In this document: positions 11,305 through 20,900 of the stretch, piece after piece
Numbering within the stretch: position 1 is the first letter of the stretch
Layout: every line of letters starts with the position of its first letter
DNA from: a virus
Length of the DNA stretch: 33,123 bases
Direction: 5' to 3' (one strand)
IMG/VR virus record: IMGVR_UViG_3300020473_000079
Coordinates: 1 to 33,123 of that record
Position numbers and translations under genes: made by a program
The notes under the pieces: model-generated
Told to the model about the DNA's origin: nothing
The model's input: only the letters and a program-made list of their open reading frames with translations
Databases searched by the model: none

Positions 11305-14300
11305 TTAGTTATTTATCTGTTTTTCAAGAGCATCTACCTTCGCAGATAATTCTTTGACTGCTTCAATTAATAATGGTACTAATTTCTCGTACTGAACAGT
11401 TAGATATTCATTATTACTTGGAGCAGGTTTAACTGCCTCTGGTAATACTTCTTGAATTTCTTGTGCAGATACACCAGCAAATCTTTGGTCTCCTGTATCA
11501 ATATCACATTCTACCTTAGCAGTTTCATTATGCTTATAAGTAAATCCACTAATTGATTTAACTTTCTCAAGAGCCTTTGTTATAGGTGAAATCTCATCCT
11601 TAAGTCTAATATCAGAAGTTAATGCAGTAATATCACCAGTAACTTCTAACTCACCAGTAACTTTAACACCACCAGCATATGTAGTACCATTAGTTGGTTT
11701 TACTTGCAATCTAGTAATCAGATTATCTACACCTTGATTGTTAGGAATATTACTAATATCATTAATAACCTTGAACATTATCTTACCTAGATTACCACCA
11801 CCAATACCATACTGAATACGAGCATCCATATCATTATTAGAAACACCAGATAACTTTAATTTCTTAAAGTCGATATATGGACCACCAGCGGTTTCGGTCT
11901 GATCTGATCTTACTAGTTCAATTCCACCATCACTAGTAACTTCTACAAAGTTCAGATCACTATTATTTTCAGCAGTAGTAAACTTCGTAGAAGTTGATAT
12001 ACCACTAGAATTTAAATGACGACATGTAATATCAGTGAAAGAGGCATCTGGACTTCCAGTTATTCCACTTGCTGGAACATTTGTTAAGTTAGCACCATTA
12101 CCATGGAATGAAGTTGCATGACATTCATTACTAATTGAAACTCCTTTTTCAGTGGTTTCAAACTTAACACCAGGATCAGTAGCACCTCTCCAGTGAAGTT
12201 GAACACCAGCATTAGTAAAGAAAACAGCACTATCATTACCTGATGTGTCTTCGATTGCAACTGCATCAGCACCTTGGAGATGAAGATCACCATCACCAAC
12301 ATCTCTTATAAAACTTGCTGTACCACTATGATATATCTCCAACTCTTCATCATTACCTAATCTTATCTTTGTATTATCAGGAATTTTTAATCCAGCACTA
12401 AATGTAGAAATACCAGTAAACTTAGAATATCCATTAACATTAAGATTCTTACCAACACCAACCCCACCAACAACTGTTAGTGCACCATTTCCAGATGTTT
12501 CAGATTCAGTTGCAGATTTAATTCTAACATCATCATTAAAATTAATATCTTTATTAAATGTTACTGGACCATCAAATTGTGATAATGATTTATTAGATTT
12601 ACCACCTTCAACAACTAATCTTTCTTTAATAGTAACTTCATCAAATACCACACTCAATCTTGCAGGATCTTCACCAGCAACAGTTGGAATTGGAGTGTCA
12701 AATGTAACTTCTTCACCTGTTAATGATGATTTCTTCTGGTTTCCAATATAGAAATCACCTTTATTATTCATACCAGTGTAGACAACTGCACCAGCACTTC
12801 TTTCTTGAGATTGTGATAAGAACTCTTCTTTTTCGGTAAGAGTTTTTACCTGAACCTGTGGTAGTGCTGTTGAATAGTTACCTGGACCATAACCAAGATA
12901 CTCAAATGTATGACCAGAAGCACGTAGTATAGAAGGTCTATGGAACTCAACTGGGATTGGTTTAATTGATTTAACTAATGATCCAGCACTATGATTTTGT
13001 TTTTGTGTTCCTAAAACACCACGAAGAACCTTTAATTTATTATTATTTGTTCCAACAAGAGTAGAACTCTTGATTCTTACAATCTCATTATCAATAAGCA
13101 TATAAGAACCATACTTAAATCTTTCAGATATACCAAGTTTATTATTCAATAAAGTAACTTCAACCGTGTCATCAGATCCAACAGTACCAACTGTACCTAT
13201 ACCAACCTCATTACCAAATAATTCTACACCTCTTACAGAAAGATTTTCATCACCTTTTTGAGAAACAGCATTGTTTGAAGATAATCCATGCTTTAGAATC
13301 CATCCATTACTATATGGTAAGGTACCACTTGGGGAAGTCTTTGTAATGAATTTAGTAGTACTATTACCCCCAGATACACCACCAAGTTTTTCAACAATTA
13401 ATTCTCCTCTATTAATATTATTAGAATCATTATATTGAATTTTATTTCCTGCAACTAATCCATGAGGAACACCATTAACAGTAGTAAACACATATTGACC
13501 ACCAACATCCTGGACATTTGCTTTAATACTAGGGCCAACAATAAAAGCATATTGATCTGGAGTAGGTCTAGTATCTCCTGTTGCTGTTATGATACCAATT
13601 TGATTTGTTCCTGGAACAGTACTTAATCTGAAATATGAATCATCAGTAGTATTAGATCCAGTAAATTGAACTGTAAGATTCTCGTAAGTACCTAAATGAT
13701 TATCAGTAAGATTAGCTCCACCTACAGTAGCAGATAATTTACCAGTACCACTACCAATAACACTTGTATCAAAAAATCCATGACCACCAGTAGACCATCC
13801 TGATCCAGTATTTGTAATTGTAAATGAAGTTATAGCATTAGATTCAACCGTAACATTTGCTAGTGTACCGTTCCAATTAGTTAATCCTGGAGTAGGAAAT
13901 ATTTTTACATTATAATATACACCATTCGTAAATCCAGAATTGTTACTAACCTGAGCAGTCTGAAGACCACGTAAATTGTGATCTCTTTCAAACGTAATTG
14001 TAGAAACATCTACTCCATTAACAATATTACTAATAGTTAAACCAATACCAAGATTTATATTAAGTTTATCAACTGTTTCTCTTGTTATACTTCTATCAGG
14101 ATAATTAGTCGCAACTTCTCCTAATGGTGCCCTTAATGCAAATGATTTAGATGACTTTGGATTATCATTAACATTATCCCTATCAAGTTGTGGATATAAA
14201 TTAACAACATTCTGACTATATTTTAGATTTGAAAATCCTTGATCATCATCAGGTAAACTATTATCAGCATTTAATGGATATACATGATATACACCATCAG

Positions 14301-17142
14301 AATTATCTTCTTTATTATAATCTGAGAAAATTTCACTTCTATAAAGATATACATTTGATTGCATATCTATTCTTTCAAATCTAGGTAATGTTATACCAAC
14401 AGTAACATTACCTGAAAAATTATTTGTACCAGTTGCGGATAATGCTCTTCCTGGAACATATGTAAATGACATATTATCAGGAACACTACTTACTGTAAAT
14501 GTTCCATTATAATCAGAATTACCAATACCAGTAGTATTATTGGCAGATTTTATATTTTTAATAATAATAGTATCGCCAACATTTAAATTATGTGGTCTAT
14601 CGGCATCTATAGATGCTGTTTGATTTGAACTATTATAGGATGCAGCACGGATATACCTTAAATTTCTAGCATAATCATAATCATTTCTTGTTAAGTCATC
14701 AGTTTTAGTAAAATCAGTATTTATTCTATATCCAGTTCTACTAGATTCTTGCATAATGAATCCATTCTCAGGATTTTTGGCAAGACTAGTTTCTCCAGGA
14801 ATTGATAGTCTTAGTTTATAAATTTTATCATCTAAGATTCTATCATCTGATTTTCTCTTAACATAAGTAGGTTCTGTTTTTTGTACTATTCCAGCATCTT
14901 TCAGTGCTTTTACTTTAATATAAAGTGCACTATCTGGGTTAACACAAATATACCATTTATTTGCAGTAGAATCCCATTGAATAGGATGTCCTACATCACC
15001 AGAATCCTTATCAGTAACTCTACTTAAAATCCTAAGATTTGATCCACCATAAACAGTAAGTACTTCACCAAGATCAGCATTTGATTTTGTTGATGCTAAT
15101 TTAAACTTTGTAGTATCAATCCCTATAACATAATATACAGTATCTTCCATTATATTTTCAGGAAGATCACCATCTAAACTTCTAATAATAACTTTTTCAC
15201 CAGTAGAAAGTGTATGTGTTCCAGATGCAACTGAAAATACATCAGATGATGGTGTATTAATTGCATATTCTTTTACAGAACTTGTAGTATGACCATTACC
15301 TTCATCCAGCATTGTAATGGTTGCTTCATGAAGACCATCCTGATTCAAAGATAATACATCATTCTTCTTGGCACCTATACGAAAACCTTGTGTTATAGAA
15401 GGTGGTTTAATATCTTCACTTTCAAATCCAAATAGATATAATTTATCTTTTAGTGTTTCATCTAATGTGGTTGTATCTATTCTTAACCAATCAAGATCTT
15501 CTTCATTAGAAATAATTGCTTTTGGTGTGATAATGTGTGTTAGATAACTTGAGTCATCCTTTTCAAATGCTTCTTTCTTAAATCCTTCAGAAATTAAAGC
15601 AAATTGTCCAAAGTTAGAGTTAGAGTTTGTAATTGAAGCATCACCACCAGTATCAGCATAAAAATGCTTATTATATCCAATAGCAAACACAGAAACTATC
15701 TGAAGAATAGCATCATTAACAATAGAAACATGTGTGGTTTCCCATCCAGATCTATAAATTGCTCCAGAATCTAAATGGTATACCCTAGAAGGGTTTGTTG
15801 ATGATGATTGACTAGCTAATAAAGGTGAATATGATGATGTTATATTAATTCCTTCATATTCTCTATTTGATTTGTTATATTTTACAAATGCCCTATCATC
15901 TTTTTGTAGTGAGACACCAGTAAACTGAGCAACAACCATAGATTTAAATCCAGTTGCTTTATCACCATCTGCCTTCATACCATTCATACCATAAACTGAA
16001 CGTAATGAACAGTTAAAGATGTATGGTGATGCACCATCTACAGTATCAGTCTCAATAGTTACTGTGGCACCAGTTACATTAGAAGCAGGTGTTTTTAAAC
16101 CCTTAGATTCTGCAAGTGTATATGTAAATTGTCTTGGATTTGTTTCACTTATTGTTGTAACTACAGCAGATACATTATATTCTGGTGGATTGACTCCATC
16201 AATTTTAATAGGAGTTCCTACATCAAGATTATGGTCAGTTAAAGTTTCTATAGTAACTGTATTAGTTGCATATGCACCATCACCTGCTACAGCACTAGTT
16301 ATACTAATAGGATCTGCTGCAAATGCACCAACTATTTCATATTCTGGTCTTCTTGATGCAAATCCATCAGGACTTGTAGGGAATTTATTTTGAATATTTC
16401 TCGTAGATGCGGCATCATAAGCTACAGAAAGCTTATAATAATACATATTCAAATCATCTATACCTGTCCTATCATATTTGTTTACACCATCAGCATATTC
16501 AAATACAGTTAGTTTATGGTGAGAGAATGTTGGTCTTTCAGTATCAGAACTATTAATATAAACCTCACTATTCTGATTTCCATCAAATACAGAAAACTGC
16601 CAAAAATAACATCCACCAGTTATTCTGAATATAGAAGAATTTGGTGTATTATCTGTTGGGTTTGGTACATACTTAGGTCTTATTTTTGTCTTTCTTAGGT
16701 CTAATCCAACGATAGATGTACCTCTAGGTACAATAACTCCACCATGAACACTGTTATATTTGTAAAGTATATTATCTGACTGATTTAAATCAAAATTAGA
16801 ATCTAATGTTAAATCAAATATTGACGCATCAACCTCTGCACCAGCAGGTGTCAGTGCCTTAACTCCACTATTATTTAATATTCCATAACCAGGTCTATTA
16901 TCAACTAAGTGTTCACCTGGCATTAATAATATAGTAGTCTTTTCTACTAAATCATTATTGTTTCCTATCTGATATGAAAATCTTGCTGCTTCAATTAATG
17001 CTCTTTGAAGAGACTTAAACGGTCTTGTCTGAGAATTACCTTCATTCGTAATACTATCTGTCGAATCTAAATCACTTGGACTCACATAAAGAATACGACC
17101 TTCTACATTCTTGAGGAAATTATCTAGCTTATTCAGGGGCAT
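11305..17142 (-). CDS. Giant tail fibre / tailspike-like protein with S74 autoprocessing domain (1945 aa)
   Basis: The start MPLNKLDNFLKNVEGRILYV, followed by RPFKSLQRALIEAARFSY and LMPGEHLVDNRPG, belongs to a family of large virion proteins I remember from T4-like cyanophages; this region looks like a beta-helix (residues ~1-230). Long beta-rich repeats follow. Residues ~1500-1840 contain fibre modules (LTVVGGVGVGKNLNVNGYSK, GNGANLTNVPASGITG). The C-terminal 103 residues, from S1843-DIRLKDEI to the end, are a peptidase S74 intramolecular chaperone: it trimerises, helps the fibre fold, and then cuts itself off before the Ser of SDIRLK. GDQRFAGVSAQEIQEVLPEA and the coiled-coil end support this. 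No other gene in the window carries this domain. A late-type box is at 17175-17181. Confidence 0.92.
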   Translation of the reverse strand: MPLNKLDNFLKNVEGRILYVSPSDLDSTDSITNEGNSQTRPFKSLQRALIEAARFSYQIGNNNDLVEKTTILLMPGEHLVDNRPGYGILNNSGVKALTPAGAEVDASIFDLTLDSNFDLNQSDNILYKYNSVHGGVIVPRGTSIVGLDLRKTKIRPKYVPNPTDNTPNSSIFRITGGCYFWQFSVFDGNQNSEVYINSSDTERPTFSHHKLTVFEYADGVNKYDRTGIDDLNMYYYKLSVAYDAASTRNIQNKFPTSPDGFASRRPEYEIVGAFAADPISITSAVAGDGAYATNTVTIETLTDHNLDVGTPIKIDGVNPPEYNVSAVVTTISETNPRQFTYTLAESKGLKTPASNVTGATVTIETDTVDGASPYIFNCSLRSVYGMNGMKADGDKATGFKSMVVAQFTGVSLQKDDRAFVKYNKSNREYEGINITSSYSPLLASQSSSTNPSRVYHLDSGAIYRSGWETTHVSIVNDAILQIVSVFAIGYNKHFYADTGGDASITNSNSNFGQFALISEGFKKEAFEKDDSSYLTHIITPKAIISNEEDLDWLRIDTTTLDETLKDKLYLFGFESEDIKPPSITQGFRIGAKKNDVLSLNQDGLHEATITMLDEGNGHTTSSVKEYAINTPSSDVFSVASGTHTLSTGEKVIIRSLDGDLPENIMEDTVYYVIGIDTTKFKLASTKSNADLGEVLTVYGGSNLRILSRVTDKDSGDVGHPIQWDSTANKWYICVNPDSALYIKVKALKDAGIVQKTEPTYVKRKSDDRILDDKIYKLRLSIPGETSLAKNPENGFIMQESSRTGYRINTDFTKTDDLTRNDYDYARNLRYIRAASYNSSNQTASIDADRPHNLNVGDTIIIKNIKSANNTTGIGNSDYNGTFTVSSVPDNMSFTYVPGRALSATGTNNFSGNVTVGITLPRFERIDMQSNVYLYRSEIFSDYNKEDNSDGVYHVYPLNADNSLPDDDQGFSNLKYSQNVVNLYPQLDRDNVNDNPKSSKSFALRAPLGEVATNYPDRSITRETVDKLNINLGIGLTISNIVNGVDVSTITFERDHNLRGLQTAQVSNNSGFTNGVYYNVKIFPTPGLTNWNGTLANVTVESNAITSFTITNTGSGWSTGGHGFFDTSVIGSGTGKLSATVGGANLTDNHLGTYENLTVQFTGSNTTDDSYFRLSTVPGTNQIGIITATGDTRPTPDQYAFIVGPSIKANVQDVGGQYVFTTVNGVPHGLVAGNKIQYNDSNNINRGELIVEKLGGVSGGNSTTKFITKTSPSGTLPYSNGWILKHGLSSNNAVSQKGDENLSVRGVELFGNEVGIGTVGTVGSDDTVEVTLLNNKLGISERFKYGSYMLIDNEIVRIKSSTLVGTNNNKLKVLRGVLGTQKQNHSAGSLVKSIKPIPVEFHRPSILRASGHTFEYLGYGPGNYSTALPQVQVKTLTEKEEFLSQSQERSAGAVVYTGMNNKGDFYIGNQKKSSLTGEEVTFDTPIPTVAGEDPARLSVVFDEVTIKERLVVEGGKSNKSLSQFDGPVTFNKDINFNDDVRIKSATESETSGNGALTVVGGVGVGKNLNVNGYSKFTGISTFSAGLKIPDNTKIRLGNDEELEIYHSGTASFIRDVGDGDLHLQGADAVAIEDTSGNDSAVFFTNAGVQLHWRGATDPGVKFETTEKGVSISNECHATSFHGNGANLTNVPASGITGSPDASFTDITCRHLNSSGISTSTKFTTAENNSDLNFVEVTSDGGIELVRSDQTETAGGPYIDFKKLKLSGVSNNDMDARIQYGIGGGNLGKIMFKVINDISNIPNNQGVDNLITRLQVKPTNGTTYAGGVKVTGELEVTGDITALTSDIRLKDEISPITKALEKVKSISGFTYKHNETAKVECDIDTGDQRFAGVSAQEIQEVLPEAVKPAPSNNEYLTVQYEKLVPLLIEAVKELSAKVDALEKQINN
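11308..11616 (-). other. Peptidase S74 chaperone domain (self-cleaved fibre tail)
   Basis: Codons for residues 1843-1945. S1843 (codon 11614-11616) and K1848 form the SDxRLK dyad expected for cleavage between D/T1842 and S1843. The remaining part has the DQRxAGVSAQEI-EVLPEAV and VQYEKLVPLLIEAVKEL signatures and a final helix. Confidence 0.9.
11310..11316 (-). promoter_or_regulatory. T4-like late promoter box for the 696-aa fibre gene
   Basis: ATAAATA (minus strand, context CAGATAAATAACT) overlaps the last codons of the 1945-aa gene and lies 15 nt before the next ATG. It fits the T4-like late consensus except for the first base. Confidence 0.45.
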
Positions 17143-17174
17143 GGTATCTTAACGTCTAGAACATTGCTATGATA

Positions 17175-17181
17175 TATTTAG
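17175..17181 (-). promoter_or_regulatory. Late-type promoter box (variant) for the 1945-aa gene
   Basis: CTAAATA on the minus strand lies in the 60-nt gap before the ATG at 17142, about 33 nt upstream. It differs from TATAAATA by two bases and is weaker than the box at 17894-17901. No terminator for the 61-aa gene is visible in this gap. Confidence 0.35.
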
Positions 17182-17202
17182 TAAGGCAGAAATTAATAAG
17201 TT

Positions 17203-17388
17203 TTAACGAGGTGGTATTGAGTCATATTTTATCTCATCTTCATTCAAAAGATCGGTGCATACCTTCAATACTCTCATGAATTGGTCTGTATCCTCACATT
17301 TTAGGTATTTCTCGCACCCTTGATCACTTTTAATCAGAAATGCACGAGAACACAAATCAATTACAACACCAAGAACACTCTCGTCCAT
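17203..17388 (-). CDS. Small acidic protein behind an early-type promoter (61 aa)
   Basis: A GTG at 17395-17397 could add three residues, but ATG at 17386-17388 is preferred; the protein then begins MDESVLGVVIDLCSRAFLIK. The rest includes SDQGCEKYLKCEDTDQFMRV and a helical segment LKVCTDLLNEDEIK. It has four cysteines and is acidic. It resembles small cyanophage proteins of unknown function in my memory. It sits alone inside the late module, but the perfect sigma70 promoter at 17412-17440 implies early expression by host polymerase. No ribosome site is clear. Confidence 0.65.
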   Translation of the reverse strand: MDESVLGVVIDLCSRAFLIKSDQGCEKYLKCEDTDQFMRVLKVCTDLLNEDEIKYDSIPPR

Positions 17389-17411
17389 AGAAGTCACTAT
17401 AAGTTTTTTTA

Positions 17412-17440
17412 ATTATAGACTATCTATTTTATTTTGTCAA
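17412..17440 (-). promoter_or_regulatory. Perfect sigma70 promoter inside the late module
   Basis: The minus strand has TTGACA (17435-17440), a 17-nt spacer (17418-17434) and TATAAT (17412-17417), all exact consensus. The -35 overlaps the stop codon of the 135-aa gene. Predicted start near 17404, giving a short leader to the 61-aa gene. Nothing else in the late module has this promoter type. Confidence 0.88.
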
Positions 17441-17844
17441 GATGGTTTTGTTGGCCAAACTGAATGAGATACATATATAACATCCTTCACATTACTATCA
17501 GTAACATTTGTTGGCAAATCTCTTAGTGCTTGTCTATATGTTGCCCACTCTGTCTTCTTAGTAGAATCTAATGGGGAATCAGGATATTGAGTCCAATCTG
17601 AAGCAACTAATTTTTCATTTCTTTTTTCTCTAACTTGTTTATAATAATCACTTAGAGGTCTTGGATCTACATATTCTGGTATTACAAATTTTCCATCAAT
17701 ATAAGATTGTCCAACACTAACAAACTCTGTAGATCCTATACCAACATACGTAGTTCCAGTAGGGGGTGGATTATTAGTTGTGTCACCATCCCACACTATT
17801 ACATTTGTTACTTTATTATCTTCAATAATAGCGTATGCACCCAT
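17437..17844 (-). CDS. Phage tail assembly chaperone-like protein (135 aa)
   Basis: The protein begins MGAYAIIEDNKVTNVIVWDG, a small beta domain, and then has PRPLSDYYKQVREKRNEKLV, SDWTQYPDSPLD and WATYRQALRDLP. The REKRNEKL-SDWTQ-W..YRQALRD pattern matches phage tail assembly chaperone proteins (Phage_tail_APC), which help fibres or tail proteins fold or attach. It lies between two giant fibre genes and has AGAGG before the ATG, plus a perfect T4 late promoter at 17894-17901. Confidence 0.82.
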   Translation of the reverse strand: MGAYAIIEDNKVTNVIVWDGDTTNNPPPTGTTYVGIGSTEFVSVGQSYIDGKFVIPEYVDPRPLSDYYKQVREKRNEKLVASDWTQYPDSPLDSTKKTEWATYRQALRDLPTNVTDSNVKDVIYVSHSVWPTKPS

Positions 17845-17893
17845 CTTCTACCTCTTAAAAATTAATGTTATTTTGCTACTTTTAATAATACCA

Positions 17894-17901
17894 TATTTAT
17901 A
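17894..17901 (-). promoter_or_regulatory. Perfect T4-like late promoter
   Basis: TATAAATA on the minus strand (context TGTATAAATATGG) lies 50 nt upstream of the ATG of the 135-aa gene. It is the best match in the window to the late box read by gp55-type sigma factors of T4-like phages. Confidence 0.75.
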
Positions 17902-17916
17902 CATTTTTGTTAACTC

Positions 17917-20900
17917 CTATGGAAAAGCTGCAACTATTATTATACCACCATTTCCAGCATTTCCTGCAGCTGGACTATCACATACAGTTTGGCCATGTCC
18001 ACCTCTACCATAGTAATTATTTAAACCCGCACTTCCACCAGGACCACCAGCTTTAAAACCAGTTTCACCTGTAAAATTAATTTTAGAACCAGAAGTATCT
18101 CCACCACCAGTACCACCACCAGTATTACCAGGAGAACTACCATGGCCAGACCTGTTAGATCCTCCACCACCATTAGCAATAAGGTTTATACCAGTACCTG
18201 ATACTTTACTTTGTCCACCAGCATATCCATGACCATTATTCCCTTGATAACTATACTTGGGTCCACCAGCACCACCAGCACCAACGGTGAGAGTATAGGT
18301 ACCACCCATATTAGAATATTGATATCTCCATATAGAGCAACCTCCACCTCCTCCACCACCACTGCTGGAACCATCACAACCATCATCATCTTGACCATCA
18401 GCAGAACCAGATCCACCACCACCACCAACAACCATAAACACAAAAGTCGTGTATCCAGTTGGGGGTGTCCAGTTATTCTGAGTGCTAGTAAATTTCCAAA
18501 GCCGCATTCCAGAAGTACCACCACTACTAGGCGGAGTACCCCAATAAGGTTGTCCACCACTACCACCACTAATTAATACATGATCACCAGCATTACCCCA
18601 ACTTTCATTACCAACATCACCAATACCAAATGCACCAGTTCTACTAATTGCAAACCTTTGAGTTCCTCTTCCTCCAGTAATTGTCTTTTCATCAATAATT
18701 CTAAGCAAAGAATTACCAGCACTACTACCATAAACATCAATACTGTATCCTATGGTATCTTCACAATTATTGATTGTTATTTGACCTCCTTCTAAATTAT
18801 TTAATGTATTTGCCCGAAGCATTAATGTGCCATTAACATCTAAAGCAACTTTATTTGCTATATTATGTCCAGCAGCCACACTAGCATCTCTAGACATTCC
18901 TGGAACAAATCCAATTGTATGATTACTACCATTATTAGATAATATTGCACTGGCAGTCGTACCTCTTGTTATACCTAAAACTCCATCCTTAGTTAACAAC
19001 ATATGACGATGAGCTGTTCCACCAGTTTCAAATAATAATCCACCTCTATCGTTAGTACTATTCCATCCACCATTAGCCATATGTGTTGCCAATTGTATAC
19101 GAGCAGTATAATCATCAGCAGTATTATCTTTAAAATCAACAAATGCTCCACCAGATCCTCCTGTATTTGGATTAGTTCTGCATATCTCTATACCACCATC
19201 TCTAGTAAGTTGGCAAAAATTAGCTGCAGTAGCAGCATCAGCTACTTCAAGTGTTATACCATCATATGTAAATAGGTCAGAACCAGCAACTACTGCACTA
19301 CCACTACTAGTGTCTGTATATAAAACTTGGTTATCAGTTGTATTAACCGTTAATGTTCCTGTAATATTATTGGCATAAACAGTACCCCATGGATCATTCT
19401 GACTACCCAAATTCTGACTACTATTAGTTGGTAATATCGTAGTACTCTTCGCATTCCATGTTACAGTATCTGCATCAGCGAGAGCATCTCCAAGAATAGT
19501 ATTTCCAGTAACATATAAATTTGTTGTCTGTAGTTGGTCTGTATCATTATTATACTTAATAGGCACTGGTGACTCGTCATCTACATAAAGTGTTTCACTT
19601 CCTCCATCTCTAGAATCAACAAATACGAAATGCCATGGATTGGAATGGTTAATATCCGAACACTTACCAATATCAACCGTTGATGCACCAACATCAGCAT
19701 CAGATTCAATAGTTAATGTTTGAGCACCATAACCACTAAATTTAATTCCAGTTCCTGGTTTTATTGTAATTTTTTGGTCAGTTCCAGCAGATCCATTTTC
19801 AGGATATATTTGAAGTACTGCATCTGCTTTGTTAGTAGTTTCTGCATTAGATGCATAAGTATTTTTATATTTAAAAGCAGTATTACTACTAGTATCCATA
19901 CTAATGGTAAATGAACCACCAGTCGTTCCTGGTGATGCTGAACTAATTTTAAGACCAGTTCCTGCGTTTAATTGTATTGCATTTGTATTTGGAGTAGGAG
20001 TTACATTATCAGTTAATGTCCATGTTGCACTTGTAGAGTTTCCTGTAGTAACAGCTGTTAATGGTAAAGTATAATTCCTACCTATACCTGATGCAGTTCC
20101 CTCACCCCATTCCCAAGTAATGTTTGCACCAACTTGTTTAGTTGTTGCAATTTTTCCTGCTGCTGATGGGAAACTTCCATCAGGACTGATTTTAGAGGTT
20201 ATCAACATATCTGATGCTGACCTATATCTTAGGTTACCATCAGCATAAAATGTTTTTGCAGTTGCAGTAGCAGTTGGAGCTCCAATAACAAAAGGTATAT
20301 AATCAGTACCATAATTATCTCTTTCTGTAACTTCAAGTTGCTTTGCCTTATCTGCAGTTGCACCAGTTAAATCAATAGTTTTATTTGATGCTGATGTTAT
20401 TCTACCCTTTGCATCAACTGTTATTTGAGGAATAGATGTTGTACTACCATAAGTACCAAGAGTTACACCAGTGGCATTTAATTGAGCAGAAATTGTATAA
20501 GCACTATCACCAGTAAATGCTGCAGTAGTATTAGAACTAAAATCAACAGTTGTAGTATAAGCACCAGTCGTTAGGTTTATTGTTGCTCCTGGATCTAATT
20601 TTGATGCACTATCAGCATTACCTGTAATAGCACCTTTAAATTCTCTAGCATAAATTGTCTTCCAATATGCACCAGTACTACCAAGATCTATACCTGCAGT
20701 TTTTGCTTCATTAGCTGGTGAATATGGTAATATTTGACCTATACCAAGAGTAAGAGGAGCAGCAATCTTACTATTAAATGTTACTTTATCATCAGCAGCA
20801 CTTCCCAATGTAACATCTTCATCAAATTCTGCATCTTTATTAACCTTAAGTTGACCACCAACAGTTAATTTCTCACTACTTGCATTTGAATTGTATGTTA

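Noticed and set aside
18186-18576. Long Val/Leu-rich and Ser/Thr-rich frames on both strands
   Set aside because: These are shadow frames of the repetitive glycine codons of the fibre tip, with no start context.
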